64,000 nucleotides of DNA from Maylandia zebra (GCF_041146795.1 NC_135184.1:3063967-3127966), one strand, 5' to 3'. Counted from the first letter of the stretch, positions 1 through 12,019 are shown. Notes: a model not told the origin generated them from the sequence alone. Numbers and translations: made by a program.

Positions 1-1003
1 AAATTGGTGTTCAGGAACACAAATCAATAGATTACATTTTGTGAGTATTTCACAGACTGCTGTGAGACTGTTTTCAGTTTGCTGGTACATGATGAAGGGG
101 CTTTAAGCGAAGGTGTATTAATTCATAACACCCATTTTTCAGCACGTCATTGAAGGATGAAGTGTAGCCTGCGCGTTTGGTTTCATGCTGTCAGACTGTG
201 AAGCAACGAGCACTAAATACAACATATTAACACACGTGTGCTGCACACTGAACAGTGCAGACTAAATAAACCCCTCTGTGCGGTGCCGCTTCAGAGGACC
301 AGGTATTAAAATAGTGTCGCTCTGATACTCCTCCTCACGCTCTGGAACTGTCAGTCATCTCTATAAAGAGCCTCAGATCTGAATCTCAGTCAATGTTTGG
401 ACTCTGTCGTCCTGGGAAAGCAAAAAGGGCAGAGCTGCAGTGTTTAATCCCCTAAACATTCCCGCGCTGTGTAATCACACCAGACAACTGGGACTTCGCT
501 GCATCTGCCCCTGCAGGCCTGCAGAGTGACTCCTAAGCTGCTGCTGATGTACATGTTTCACAGCTGCTGGCGTGTAACGTGTGAAACTGACGGAAAATTA
601 TGAATCAGTCTTGTGTGGGGCTGGCATCGAAAAGTGGGACTTGAATGGGAATTTCCATCATCTCCTGCTTTGCATTTCCCAAAATGTCAGCGTGTCGCCT
701 TACAAAGAGTTTTTATTTTTAGCTGCAGGGGGGTTTCGTGTGAGCACTGCTGCTCCCCTCTAAGTTTATCACCTGGCCCACATCCCGATGAGGACTGAAT
801 CAGGCTCCCTTTGGATCCGAAGCCTTTTTTAAAAGGAGTAGGTGGAGTTTGCTCCTCTCTCCCGTCCCCAGACCGGAGTTTGGGTCAAAGTGCTCGGTGC
901 TGCTGCCCTGGTCTCCCTGACGGTAACCCCAACGATCCTGGTTCTGTTCTGCACAACCACAACTTTTCTTACAACTTAAGTTTGAATCTCAGGAGTCCTG
1001 ATA
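1..1003 (+). promoter_or_regulatory. cavin4 upstream region and 5' UTR
   Basis: This is the non-coding sequence before the cavin4 start codon; the short open frames in it look like chance. Two E-boxes of the type bound by myogenic bHLH factors are visible, CAGCTG at 561-566 and CACCTG at 770-775. There is an imperfect MEF2-like A/T core near 304-313 and a TATA-like CTATAAAG at 361-368. Cavin-4 is muscle-restricted in vertebrates, so E-box and MEF2 input is plausible, but these motifs are short and common. No transcription start can be fixed. Confidence 0.3.
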
Positions 1004-4000
1004 ATGGATCAGCTCAAGTACCACAGCGCAGGCATCCAGGAGAAGCTGGAGATCGCCGGGATGGAGGATGAGGCCGGGAACCCCATCAGCGCCCTGACCA
1101 TCCTGTCTTTGCTGGAGCGCGTGGCCAGCATCATCGATAACGTCCAGTCCTCCCAGCAGCGCATGGAGGAGCGTCAGCAGGATCTGGAGAACAACATCAA
1201 GACCATCCAGGGGGACGTCCTGAAGCTGGCAAAGGACCACACCGACACCAGCGGCACTGTGGAGAAGCTCCTGCAGAAAACCCGCAAAGTCAGCGCCAAC
1301 GTCAAGGAGGTCCGGACACGCGTGGAGAAGCAAAACGTCCGAGTCAAGAAGGTGGAGTCCACGCAGGATGAGCTGCTCACCCGCAACAAGTTCAGAGTCG
1401 TCATCTACCAGGTCAGCAGAGTTTCTCAGAGTCGGATGTTTAAACGTTGACTTTATGAATTCTTCCCATTGAACACACCACAGTGAGCCTGTGGGTTAAT
1501 GGCTTAACTGCAGGGTTTAGATAGATTCTCTCTTAGAAAGACTTATTATTGTGCCACACTGACATCTTTGAAGACTTAAATGGACACAATTAATCAATGA
1601 AAACCAAAAGAAACCAAAAATATATTAAAGGGAAGCTGAACAACTGCAGCTAAATAACAGCAAAGTCAACAGTCTTCACTCAGTAATCCAATAAACTAAT
1701 TTATAGAAGAGGATTCATGACCCAGCCAATCAGAATATTTTTAAATTTTCACATTAGAAGCTGAATAGAAAAGTAGAAACAATCATGTTTGGAGTTTTAA
1801 GTGTCACATTTCAGCCTGACAACGTCTGATTGGAAGATGTTGGTACTAAAACTATCTAACTGGTACCAGTACCAGTTAGATAGTTGTGCAGAAGCACAAA
1901 GTCTCTCTGACGATGACCTCATCAGGACTTAAACAGATTTAGTTAATCAAGGAAAATAAATAAATTTTCAGCGCGGGAAATCAGAAGAGTCTATTTTCTA
2001 GAATTTCTCACAAAAGTTGTTGAATTTTCTGAATGATGTCACGTCTTGAGAGGCAATAAGCAGAGAAATCTTGAATGTTTGGGAGCCACTAACTCTCTTC
2101 TTATTAGAGCAAGCTTAATCAAATGACCAGCAAATAACTGGCACGGGCTGGCTAATTGCTGAATTGAGTAATTTCAGGGTTTATCAGACTTTAAGAGGAT
2201 AGTTAAGCAACAAAAAGCAAAAGAGACCAGAATAACCACCACAGCAACAACTCTGGAACTGGGAATTCCCCTTTTCTTTTCCAGTGTCCAGTGATTGACA
2301 GTGGACTCGCTGACGGTCTCTAGACCTGCATGACTGAGACCTAATGTGCTTTATTAGGACGGCATCTCATTATTCCACGTGGAAAAAAGAGGCCAAAGCT
2401 CAACCCTTAAATTTGGTGTAAAATGACTCTTTTGTCCTTCGGTGCTGCGGAGCTGCTAAAGAACATTAGTTAAACGGTGGAATGAGTTAAAAAAGCAGAT
2501 AAAATCTGAATTTAGTCCCCAGAGAAGATCTCTGAGCTACATCCAAATTTTTGTTTACGAGCAACTGGAGAATGATTAAGCATCAGAAATGAAGTAGACC
2601 AAGTCTGTGCCAAGCAGCGAGATCTTAACTGGATGAACTCTGACTCGGTTCATTAAGCGGTGGACGCAGTGAGAGGCGCAAGCGTCGATGTGAGGAAATG
2701 AAGGGCGGATTAAGTTCAAACTCATAAGAACCCTCGACTCCAAAACATTGGCAATTAATAGAAAAGCATCCTCGTTATGTTGAGAGGGCGCACTTTCAGC
2801 CAAAGTGTGGGCGACCTTAATCAGATCAGGTGGATTCACTTCAAAGTTTTAATAAGAAACACTCGACTGAACTCTTTAATTTAGAAAGCACAGCAACATT
2901 TACAAGAATAAAAGCTCCTGTCGAGTCTTCCCTGAACGGCTGGAAAATTAAAGCTAAACTATGAGCGTCACTTCCAAGGAGACATGATATTCTAAGGGCA
3001 CAGAGTGAGTCCGAATGCTGTGAAACAGTCGTGAAGAGACGGCAGCTGGGAGCCGCAGTGCGGTGGGATTTTCTGCTGAAGGAGCTGGTCGGATGATGGA
3101 CAGAAAATAAAAAAACATTTCTGCGAACTGAAAGATTTATAACGGTGATCAAAGACTCGGTGTTCGTAGCTGCGGGCCTTATAAGTTCAGCTTTTGTCAG
3201 ATGACAGCTGTGTCGGATTTTAAATCTCAATCAGGAACATTTAGACTGGAGTGCTCGACTGTTTGTTTAGTGATGGTGCTAACAATCAGCAGCATGAACT
3301 TACAGTCTTGTGTTTAGTCCTCGTTAAAAGGATCACAGATGTAGATCACAGACTCGTACACGTCACCTACTGATGATTCAGCTTTATTTATACAGTCGCC
3401 TCAAGGTGCTTTATATTGTGAGCTAGACCCTACAATAATACATACAGAGAAAAACCCAACAATCATATGACCCCCTATGAGCAAGCACTTTGGCGACAGT
3501 GGGAAGGAAAAACTCCCTTTTAACAGGAAGAAACCTCCAACAGAACCAGGCTCAGGGAGGGGCGGGGCCATCTGCTGTGACTGGTTGGGGTGAGAGAAGG
3601 AAGACGGGATAAAGACATGCTGTGGAAGAGAGACAGAGGTTAATAACAGATATGATTCAATGCAGAGGTTTGTTAACTCATAGTGGGTGAAGAAGAAACA
3701 CCCAGTGCATCATGGGAATCCCCCAGCAGCCTGTTGCAGCATAACTAAGGGAGGATTCAGGGTCACCTGATCCAGCCCTAACTATATGCTTTAGCAAAAA
3801 GGAAAGTTTGAAGCCTAAAACTGAGGCCTCAGCAGGCCTTAAAATAGAGATAGTGTCTGTCTCCTGAAGAGGGGCCTGAAAACTTGAGATGTATAACATT
3901 AGACTGCAGTACTTTTAATCTTACAATATTGTGTTTCTGTGTCATGATGCTTTCTTCTTCTACTCCATTATATTTGGGATGCAAATGTACGTGTCGTGTA

Positions 4001-7000
4001 TTTTAAAGCTTTAGTTTGTGCTATTTACTCTCATCTGTCCATTTAACAGGATCATAAGCTATAAGATTTAAAGTGCCAAACACAGATAGTGTCAAACATG
4101 GATGTAGCCACTGACTGTGTTCACGTTGGCCTAGCTATAGCTCCAGGTAGCACATCACTGTGTGTCAACTAACCGGCTCACTGATCCTCCAAACGCTGCT
4201 GGTATTTCTATGTTCTAGTTTGTTTTAAGAGTACTTCAGTCAGAGCGCGGCGCGTCATCGATCATTCAGAGTTGGACCTATTTATTCGGCCTGTAGTGAC
4301 GGCGTGTTTATCCTGGGTTAGCACAGAGACTTGAAACCTTTAGCCTGGTTATTTCTGTACAAAGACAACTAAAAGCCAAAGTCTGCATTTAACTGTTGAA
4401 GACAGTTAAAGTCTTAAACTGGGTTGACTTCAAAGACAGTTGGCTGCAGAGCTCGTTCTCACTGGTTGAAACTGGAGTGTTTGTGCTTTTTTAGTGTTTT
4501 ATGCCAGTGCTACAGATTTTTATTAGATTAATTTTCTTGTCAGATTCACTGTATGAGTTTTGCAGAGTTATAGACGTGACTGACATCAGATCACAGTGAA
4601 ATGAGTCCATTACAGCGCTGATAAAGAAAATATTTTGGGCCTGTAATCAAAAAGCAGCCTTCACACATTTCCAGTGGGAAGCTGTGGGAGCTGCCCTGCT
4701 CTCTTTTCCATGCAGCTCTGCAGAGATAAGTTGAGCAGTGAGTTGCAGGTCCTGCTGTCCTCAATAATGTCTTCAGACTTCAGAATAGTAACCGGAGCTC
4801 TGTGTGTGCTGCTAACAGCTGCTGTGGATCCGTGACAGAGGGGCCTATTCTGGGATCACAGCGTTCTCCCTCTTTGCCGGCAGGGACAGGCCATAAACTG
4901 CTGTCAGCCAGAGTCAGGCTCTGATATGTCAGCTTATCACAGCGGTCAGGATGTGGCGAGAAACGAGACGTCAATCAACCTGACCGGCTGCTAAAAAGCA
5001 GCCAAAGAGATGAAGGATAACAGAAGATAAAAAATCCTGTGAGATGAGTCTGTATTAAAAAAGAGACGGGAGGGCGGAGGGTTATGGGCTCCACTCAACT
5101 TTGTTTGGTGGGTTTTGTTCTTCTCGCCTGCGCCGTCACATTTCACAGTTCGAACCGCTGAACGCGTCTTCGGCCTGCTTGTGTTTGACGGGAGTTTGTG
5201 AGCAGACACAGTTTACAGTCTTGCAGAGCGAGAAAGTCAGAGTCCTCCAGGTGTCCAGGTCACATCTCTGCGCTGCTGCAAATCTGAGCAGCATTGGGTT
5301 GCCATGGTTACAGTATTTAAGAAAATGCTGTGCACGATTAAACTGTGGAAACATTTGGACCTGTTTATCTCTTTGAGGTCGTTTCAGAAGAACTTTTACT
5401 CTGGAAATAACAAAAAAAACAGTTTGTGTCTGTAGTTGTTCGTTTAACCTCTGCTTGAAGTCGTTTTCATGTAGTTTTTTGTCTCTTTGTTAACATTTTT
5501 GTGCAGTTTTGTGGTCTTTTTGTGACATAGGTGGACATTTTGCATGTTTCTGTGATCATTTAAACTCTTTCTTTTTAGATACTTTTATGTTTTTTTAATG
5601 TTTTCAAGCAGCTTTGCATGACTTTGGTGTGTTTTGTGGGTTTTTTAAAAGTAGTTTGTCTTGTATGTTTTGCATGTATAACTGTTTTGCGTGTCTTTGC
5701 GGTCATGTGCTTTAATTTTGTAATTTTTTCCAAAGTTTTTAAAAATTAATTTTGTATCCTTTTGCATATATTTCTTTTGCTTTTTTCCTCTGTTATAAAA
5801 ACTACAGAGGGGCTGATTTTAGTTTTTAGTTTTTTAGTTTGTACCACACCTATTTAAGTTGTATTGAGACTTAACATTTGCATTATTTGGGGTCGACCCT
5901 GAAAAAGGATAAGCAGAAGTGAATGGATGGATTATTTGGGGTGGTGTCTTTTTGACTGACCTTTTCCCACCGACTGTGTCAGTAGACGCAGTTACAGGTT
6001 GCTGTAGCTGCTAGCTGTCTGCTTGTTTTCACTTTCTATTCAATCTCTGGTTTGCTGTTGGAGCATTTTTAATGCAGTGTTCTGACCAGACCCATATGGA
6101 AAAGATATATATAAATCTTATAAAGTTTGTATCTGTCTTGTGTGACACTTGTATGAAAAGCATACAAGAGTGAAAACACATATAAGATCCCTTGAAAAGT
6201 TGTATAAATGAAACTTGTATGTTATGGACACCTCCTAAAAACAATATATGAAAGTAATGAGAAAGTGGCCACTTTCATGAGTAAATCATGTAAGCCTGAT
6301 ATGATTCACTATATGAAGCAAGCTAAAGCTCATACAAGTCTTTTATAAGTTTTTTCTATTTCTTTTCCGTATGGGGTAATGCGGGCGCTATGCAGTAAAA
6401 ACTGTGTTGATGAGTGAAACTGTAATATTTCAGTGCTCTCTTATTTGTTACTTTGCGTTAATTAGCAGTTATCTGTGTCTGTGTGATGAACTTATACAGT
6501 CTATGAATGTAGACTGAACCAAGCTGGCTAACATTAGCGGCTAACTTAGCACTTAACTACATTTCTGTCTCCAAAAAACAACATGGGAGCTGCCAAAATG
6601 CTAACATGAGGCTAAAACATGTCCACAAACCAGTGGACCATCTTCATGTTTCATGTCCATCGTTAATACAGTTCTTACTTTCCAGTGCATCATGGGTAAT
6701 TTGAACTCATCATGTTTCTCATGAACCCTTTAACCCTCTCGTTTCTGACTGATTTCTGACATCCAGTAATGCATATACTGTTATATATTGTACATATATT
6801 TATTAGTCTCAGATTTAGCCATTCTTATATTTTGCTTGTTTTACGTTATTGTATTTTTGCACAACTCTGTTGCTTGTGAAGCTCGCACAAGAATTTCACT
6901 CACATGTGCTGTACCAGTGTACCTGCACATGTGATGTGACAATAACAGTGATTTGATTTAATTTGATGGTCATTATTAACCCTTGTGTGGTGTTCGTATT

Positions 7001-10000
7001 TTTGTTACTCAGCCAGTGTTCATGGGTCTGGTGGACCCGCTAGAGTTTTGGCTTTCCAAATTAACACTATCAAACAATTTTATGTTAAATTACTCAACAG
7101 ATGTTTACTTCATCCCAATTACAAGACATATGAACAGTAAACATGGTTAATTTTTTCCCTTTACCTTTGTTAGATCATATTTATGAATTAATGTGCTTCT
7201 CGTTTTTCTTTTATATAAAATGTTATAAATAAATCAGTTATAATCAAGTGGAGTGAGTGGAAAGACACAACACATTTACACGTGAAAAAATAATTAATTG
7301 TTTAATTTTTCTTTTGAAAAAAACTGAACACGGGTCTCACAGACCCGAACACCATACAAGGGTTAAATCATTAAATCATACAGCAGTTCTTCACTCGATG
7401 ACCGCGCCCCAGGCCGTGTGCGCATATGGACGATGATTCATATCTGCTGTGTTGTGCGTGTTCCCAGCTACAGTACATGAGATACTGCTGTCCTTCTTCA
7501 CAGCGAGCCCAGCTGTAGCTCAGCCTGGTCCCGGGCGGTGCCTCTGCAGACAGTTGCAGTGTTGAGTTTCCACATGACCGATGTGCTGTCATTATTCTGA
7601 GGCCTCCCTTCGTCTCCTAATATAGAGCTTCGGCTGCGGCCGTTTAACCAGGAAGCAGCGAGCGCTTTGTTAGAGACGCTCGTCGCCTGCCGGCGGCTGA
7701 ATGATGACGGGCGGACGGTGGGCAGTAATAAGAAAAAGATAAATGGCCGCCGGTTTACTCTCAGGGCCGCTGTGGTGCGCGCGGCGGACATCAGAGGACA
7801 ATGTGTAATTTTAGAGCAGCTGATGGCTTTTAGTTTGTGATGTTTCTGCAGGGAGACGATGAGGAGTGAACAAACACGATTAAAGGAGGTCACCCTGCTA
7901 ACAGGAGGCGCCGCAGCAGGAAGCTCTTCAAACGCCACAAATACGGCTGAGATTTGAACACGTACTCACAGCTTCACTGTGCAGCTTTGTTAACCACGAC
8001 GGGCCTCATAGTGATCATCAATACTTTGTTTATTTTATTTATTTGTTTCTTTGTGTTTATTTTCCATCCAGTCGTCATGTTGAAGTAATTTAATTTGACT
8101 TTTAAGATATTTTTGTGTAATTTTGTGCTTTTACTTTGTTTGTGTTGGTGTCATTGTGTTCTTTTATTATGTGTCTATAGTTGTTTTGTGCTTCTCCTTG
8201 AGGGTTTTTTGTGTCTTTTTGGTTGTTTTGTGTTTCTTTGTGGTCACTTGTAATCACCTTGTGCTTCTCTGCAGACACTTTTGGACTCTTCGTGCTTCTC
8301 CGTGTTTCTTTTTACCTGTTTTGCGTGTTTCTGTTGTCCTTTGCGTCTCTCTGCTGTGATTTTCTTGTCATTCTTTAATTTGTTCGCGTGATTCTTGGAA
8401 GTGGCTTTGTGTTTCTTTTTAACGCTCACTAGAGGCTGACCCCTGGCCCCTGCTGCTGCACGCGGTAGACCCCGTTCATGATTTAAACGCATAAAGGTTG
8501 GGATTCGAGTGTGGCTGAGTGTGTTAACATAATTAAAAGCTCTGATGGTTTCTCTCCGTTTCTTCTTCCTCCTTTACTGGCGAGGTTATTAATACATACT
8601 TCGACCCACATTCCCTGCCGGTGTAATTATTGTGTCATTCACAGCGTGTGGATACGCTCTGACGACTCCGCCCTGATTAATGAGTGTCATCGTCTCAGGT
8701 GGCCACGGCTTAATTAGGATTAATTGGCTTTCACATCCAAAGTCACCTGTAGGGCGCAGCAGGTGGAGCAGGCCTGCGACGAGCTTCCTCCAGCGGCTGC
8801 TCCGTTGTGTCGGCCATTTGAAAGAGTAAAGACGCGAAAACAATTAAAACTCTTGGTCGCTGTAAAACCCGAGCACATGGACACAGGTTTCCATCATGCA
8901 CTAAGGAGGGCACTAAACTTTGGATGTGAGACATTTAATTCCTCCTTTTCTCATTTATTTTACTCACCAAATTCTCCTTCTACTGTCCGAAAATACAATA
9001 AGTTAGTTAGCATTAGCAAACTAGTAACAAATCAAGCCTCTTTACGGTTTTTAGCACCTGAATTTAAACAATCTGTTTTTGTGCCCAGAGCTAGCCAAGC
9101 AGTTTTTGGCACCTAAAACTAGCTGAGATATTTTTAGCGCCTGAATTGAGGCGAGAAGTTTTTAGCAAATCTTTCAGTGAGTGAAAGCTAAAGTAACAGA
9201 TCAGCCTGATATGATGGCAAAGCGTGACACGGACACGTCGGTGCATCATGCAGACGCTGCAGTAACAGCAGAGGGACATTTTATTTCAAGCCACCATGAA
9301 AATAATCACAGGAAAGTGTTTAAACACATATTATTAACATATTAACTTATATGTACATGTTAGCCACTTAGCTTAATCTTTGGCGATTAAGGACCCTGCA
9401 GTGTACTTCATATGAGGTTTTTTTGCTACCAACTTCTGGGCTTTAAATACACTATCGCCCCCTGCTGGTAGTGCATCTTCTGTGTGCATGTCCACATGTC
9501 TGCTACACATTTTGCCGTGATCATCAAGTTGAACAGAGAGCGTAATACTCAAAGGTCCAGACTGGGATCGGTGTCTCGTGGGCGTATGCCACCACCGCCC
9601 CTCGTCTCCTGACGTGGACGAGCTGTAAAACACGACTGTCTCTTGGTGGACGGTATACTGCGGCCACTGTTTCACATGCGAGATGCTAATCTGACAGAAT
9701 GAGATGAGAAGTTGTTCGAATCAGCTGTGATAACAGTTCAGTCCAACAGGGACCAGAATTCCGACTTCACCGGGTGGTGCAGTTAGTATTTCTGTGTTCC
9801 AGGTGTCGTTCCTGCCAGCCGCTTCCTTGGTTACTCGCCATGTGCAAAAATAGAAAAACTGGATCTTATGACGCTGCCGGTGTTTTCAGAGCTTGTAGGT
9901 TGAGTCTCACAGAGTATCTCAGAGGAATATCGAGTTTTCTGTGCGAGCTCCCTTCAGCTTTACGAGCAGCAGAGTAATTTATCCTCAGTGGATAGAAGAG

Positions 10001-11212
10001 ACAGATGGATATCAGTTTCAACTGCGTGTGTTTATCCCGAGATAGACGAGGCGCTTTGCTAATGAATGATGACTTCTGCTGCAAAAGTGTAAGGAGTCAA
10101 GCATATTTAAGATTAATGAGCACTTTAGACGGATAAAAATCAAACTCCAGATCTTTAAAGCACATTTGAGATGGATGTCTGTCCTCCACAGACTCAGATG
10201 CTTTAACTGGATATGTGTTTCACCTCTATTCATCCAGGACAGAAATAAGAAGTGTTTTAGCCTGACTTCAACTAAACTGGAAACAAAAGCAGAAAATCAA
10301 CATTACGGGTCCTGTTGGGTTGTTTCTCATAAAATCAGTCTCAAGAAAATAAGTTATTTCCATGTGATGTTTTCAGGGCTGAACAAACACATTTAAGCTC
10401 TGTTAAAAACTGTAACCACCAACGTGTCTCAATCTAAAGCCAAAATCTAAGTTTTCTGTCTGTAACATGGAAGCGGAAACAAAAGAAATGAACTCTGTGC
10501 ATCTCTAATTGAGATTAAAATCTCTTTTACACTCAGCAGATGGGACAGTAACACAGAATCATTAAAAACAGGAATAATAAAAACATTCGATAATAAATCT
10601 CTAATATTTAATTAACTTTCATTTAATCTGCAGGGTGAGACAGAGGTCCCGTCAGTGGCCGTCACCAAGTCCCCTAAAGGACCCGGCCTGGAGGGGCTGG
10701 ATATGGAGCCGGACTCTTACGACGTCCCCGCCGACCTCTCCTCTGACGAGGAGTACCTGAGTCTGGAAGAAGCCGACCCCTCGCGAGCTGCTCGACTCAA
10801 GAAGTCGGTCATGAAGAGCACGGAAACACTGAAGGCCGCCTTCTCAAAGGAGAACATGAGCAAAACCAAAGATAACCTGGGCACCAAGTTCCACCACCTG
10901 GGCGAGAAGGTGATGCCACCCGAGCGGAGGGAGAAGATGCACCAGGCTGGCGAGCGGCTGAAGCAGTCTGGCGAGCGGCTCAAAGAGAACATCGCCAAGA
11001 AAGCTCCAAGCAAGGAGGCCTTCCGCATCAAGCTGAAGAAGGAGAGAGTTGTCGCCGAGGGCCAGGAGGGCGCCGAGGCCGAGCTCCAAGGGAAGGAGAG
11101 CAAGCCGGAAGAGGGGGTCACCTACACCGAGGTCGCACTGGAGAGCAAGAGGGAGGGGCCTGTGGAGGAAGCTGGTGCCACCCGGATAGCAGAGGAAGAT
11201 CACAGGAAGTAG
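1004..11212 (+). CDS. cavin4: Cavin-4 (muscle-restricted coiled-coil protein, MURC)
   Basis: Caveolae-associated coat protein of muscle that assembles with other cavins on caveolin-rich plasma membrane. Coding exons are 1004-1411 and 10634-11212 (phase 0; donor GTCAGC, acceptor CTGCAG), giving 328 aa against 364 in human. Exon 1 carries the cavin HR1 coiled coil (about residues 28-133), including TLLQ-like heptads, [20 protein letters not shown] and the block ending NKFRVVIYQ. Exon 2 carries the acidic [11 protein letters not shown] motif (167-177), HR2 with [10 protein letters not shown] (202-211), PPERREKM, a tandem [14 protein letters not shown] repeat (240-252) and APSKEAF. The SSDEEY, AFSKENM and APSKEAF motifs fit cavin-4 better than cavin-1, -2 or -3. 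Two coding exons around a 9222-bp intron match cavin gene structure. Which teleost paralogue (4a or 4b) cannot be told here. Possible poly(A) signal AATAAA at 11723-11728. Confidence 0.93.
1850..1885. repeat. Perfect 15-bp inverted repeat in cavin4 intron 1
   Basis: Arms at 1850-1864 and 1871-1885 are exact reverse complements (AACTATCTAACTGGT and ACCAGTTAGATAGTT) around the 6-nt loop ACCAGT. There is no open frame or recognised mobile element around it. The nearby intron (1412-3370) otherwise shows only A/T-rich unique sequence. Confidence 0.8.
3375..3600 (-). mobile_element. L2-type LINE 3' UTR fragment
   Basis: Read on the minus strand this has the typical fish L2-like tail: a CCCTCCCTGAGCCTGGTTCT block, TTCCTGTTAAAAGGGAG, a GCTTGCTCATAGGGGGTC block, then CCTTGAGGCGACTGT and TAAATAAAGCTGAAT at its 3' end near 3375. 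Only the 3' UTR is present, with no reverse transcriptase. It lies antisense in cavin4 intron 1. Family naming is by recall of the consensus. Confidence 0.75.
3601..5389. other. Intronic sequence, no recognised feature
   Basis: Part of cavin4 intron 1. The short open frames on both strands have no domain signature, splice partner or codon bias. No RNA gene or transposon end was seen. Confidence 0.6.
5390..5800. repeat. T-rich degenerate tandem repeat
   Basis: A run of diverged units of roughly 25-35 bp built around TTTTGTG, GTCTTTTTG and CATGTTT words (for example near 5465, 5500, 5530 and 5640). It looks like an old minisatellite of the same style as 8040-8430. It is non-coding. Confidence 0.5.
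5885..5935 (+). mobile_element. Rex3/RTE-type LINE 3' tail
   Basis: The stretch GACCCTGAAAAAGGATAAGC followed by AGAAGTGAATGGATGGAT is the characteristic 3' end of Rex3/RTE elements in fish, with the GGATGGAT terminal repeat. Only about 50 bp remains. Confidence 0.65.
6089..6376. mobile_element. Short MITE-like element with imperfect TIRs
   Basis: The ends are near-inverted repeats: ACCCATATGGAAAAGA on the left, and a right end whose reverse complement reads ACCCCATACGGAAAAGA. The 288-bp interior is A/T-rich and non-coding, with repeated CATACAAG/CTTGTATG words that can pair. No clear target-site duplication was found, so the superfamily is not assigned. Confidence 0.6.
6760..6962 (+). mobile_element. 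LINE 3'-end fragment
   Basis: The segment includes TGTTGCTTGTGAAGCTCGCA, CACAAGAATTTCACTC and ATGTGACAATAACAGTGATT, resembling the 3' termini of fish CR1/Rex-like LINEs that end in a CACAAGAATTTC...GACAATAA motif. There is no coding remnant. Confidence 0.45.
6976..7366. mobile_element. piggyBac-type MITE with TTAA target duplication
   Basis: TTAA at 6976-6979 and 7363-7366 flanks a 383-bp non-coding element (6980-7362). The terminal inverted repeats match 16 of 17 bases: CCCTTGTGTGGTGTTCG on the left and the complement of CGAACACCATACAAGGG on the right. Each end also carries a subterminal GGGTCTNNNNGACCC-like hairpin (about 7024-7040 and 7332-7347). TTAA duplication with CCCT termini is the signature of the piggyBac superfamily. 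No transposase is present, so mobility would depend on an enzyme supplied in trans. Confidence 0.85.
7400..8020. other. GC-rich unique block in cavin4 intron 1
   Basis: Unlike the surrounding A/T-rich intron this block is GC-rich with several CpGs (for example 7640-7790). It has overlapping open frames on the minus strand without any recognisable domain. It could be a conserved regulatory element or small CpG island. This is inferred from composition only. Confidence 0.3.
8040..8430. repeat. T-rich degenerate tandem repeat
   Basis: Diverged units carry TTTTGTGTTTCTTTGTGGTC-type words repeated about ten times between 8110 and 8430. Open frames on both strands here are low-complexity artefacts (Phe/Val/Cys-rich, or Lys-rich on the opposite strand). 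Confidence 0.6.
8500..8900. promoter_or_regulatory. Possible intronic enhancer (homeodomain and E-box sites)
   Basis: Unique sequence in cavin4 intron 1 with clustered TAAT cores (TGTAATTATT near 8622, CTTAATTAGGATTAATTGG near 8710) and an E-box-like CAGGTG near 8760. The mix of balanced GC content and clustered AT cores resembles vertebrate conserved non-coding elements. Conservation itself was not tested. Confidence 0.25.
8901..10633. other. Distal part of cavin4 intron 1
   Basis: Ordinary intronic sequence running to the polypyrimidine-poor acceptor ending CTGCAG at 10628-10633. No RNA gene or transposon terminus was recognised; scattered short open frames look random. Confidence 0.55.
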
Positions 11213-11639
11213 AAGGCCCAAAGTAGGACACATCAAAGAGAAGGTCTGTGATTGGTCGACATCATTGGAGGACATTTTATTTGTCTGACTGTTTAAAGGA
11301 AGAAATTGGTACTGACACCAGAAAATTCATCAGAATATCAACTGGTTATTTAAAAGGTTCGCTAGATATTTAAATCAGCTGATGCACGGAGACAAATTCA
11401 GGTTTCTTTAAATCAAAGGTCCATAAAGTGTGAAAGGTGCAGATGAGGTCGAGGTTTAATTGCACAACGGAAACGAAAGACGTCAGATGTTGATGAGAAC
11501 TTAGAGAAATACAACAAAAGTTTGAGATTTTTTTATCAGGATGCTCATATACAGTATACATATATATATATATTTACACAGGAGAGGTAAAACTGGCCTC
11601 AGCTGGTCTCTGAGAAGCCTGTTGGGAAAAGACACCAAC

Positions 11640-12010
11640 ACAGAGTCGATGTCAGGCTGGTTTCAGTGTGCAAAGGTAACCCTGTAGAGTTGGAGGCGAC
11701 ATCAGCCAGCGCTTTAACTTTAAATAAACCAATGACCTCACAGAAGCCACTGAGAAGGTTTTTGAAAGTGTTTATGAGACGTGGTGCCAAGCAGGAAGTG
11801 ACATATCCAATTTTAGGAACTATTTGTCTAGAGACTGTACATAAAGGATGGACAACGCTGTCCTGAAGCCAATGCAGAATAAACCTGGATTCTCTGACCA
11901 GCAGGGGGCGCCTCCTCTATAAGTAAGCCCTCAGTTTCAGGGGTTTGTGACCTCACTAAACTTCCAGATTACTTTATGGGCTCCGTTTGAAGTCATATTT
12001 AATAAAACAT
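11640..12010 (+). repeat. Degenerate dispersed fish repeat
   Basis: It contains the words GACTGTACATAAAGGATGGA, TCCTGAAGCCAATGCAG and CAGCAGGGGGCGCCTCCTC, typical of an abundant old interspersed repeat of percomorph fishes. Related words (CTCTAGTGGACGTTAGAGGA) recur at 14526, 30898 and, inverted, 13248. Its class is uncertain; MITE-like is a guess. It overlaps the likely cavin4 3' UTR or its downstream flank. Confidence 0.45.
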
Positions 12011-12019
12011 TTTTCAGAA

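Noticed and set aside
7498-7938. A 146-codon minus-strand frame in cavin4 intron 1
   Set aside because: A GC-rich block with few stops on several frames; composition and lack of motifs point to chance.
8123-8492. Hydrophobic plus-strand frame and Lys-rich minus-strand frame
   Set aside because: Both are readings of a T-rich degenerate tandem repeat.
10717-11275. Two minus-strand frames over cavin4 exon 2
   Set aside because: Antisense shadows of the cavin4 coding exon, which has clear family motifs.
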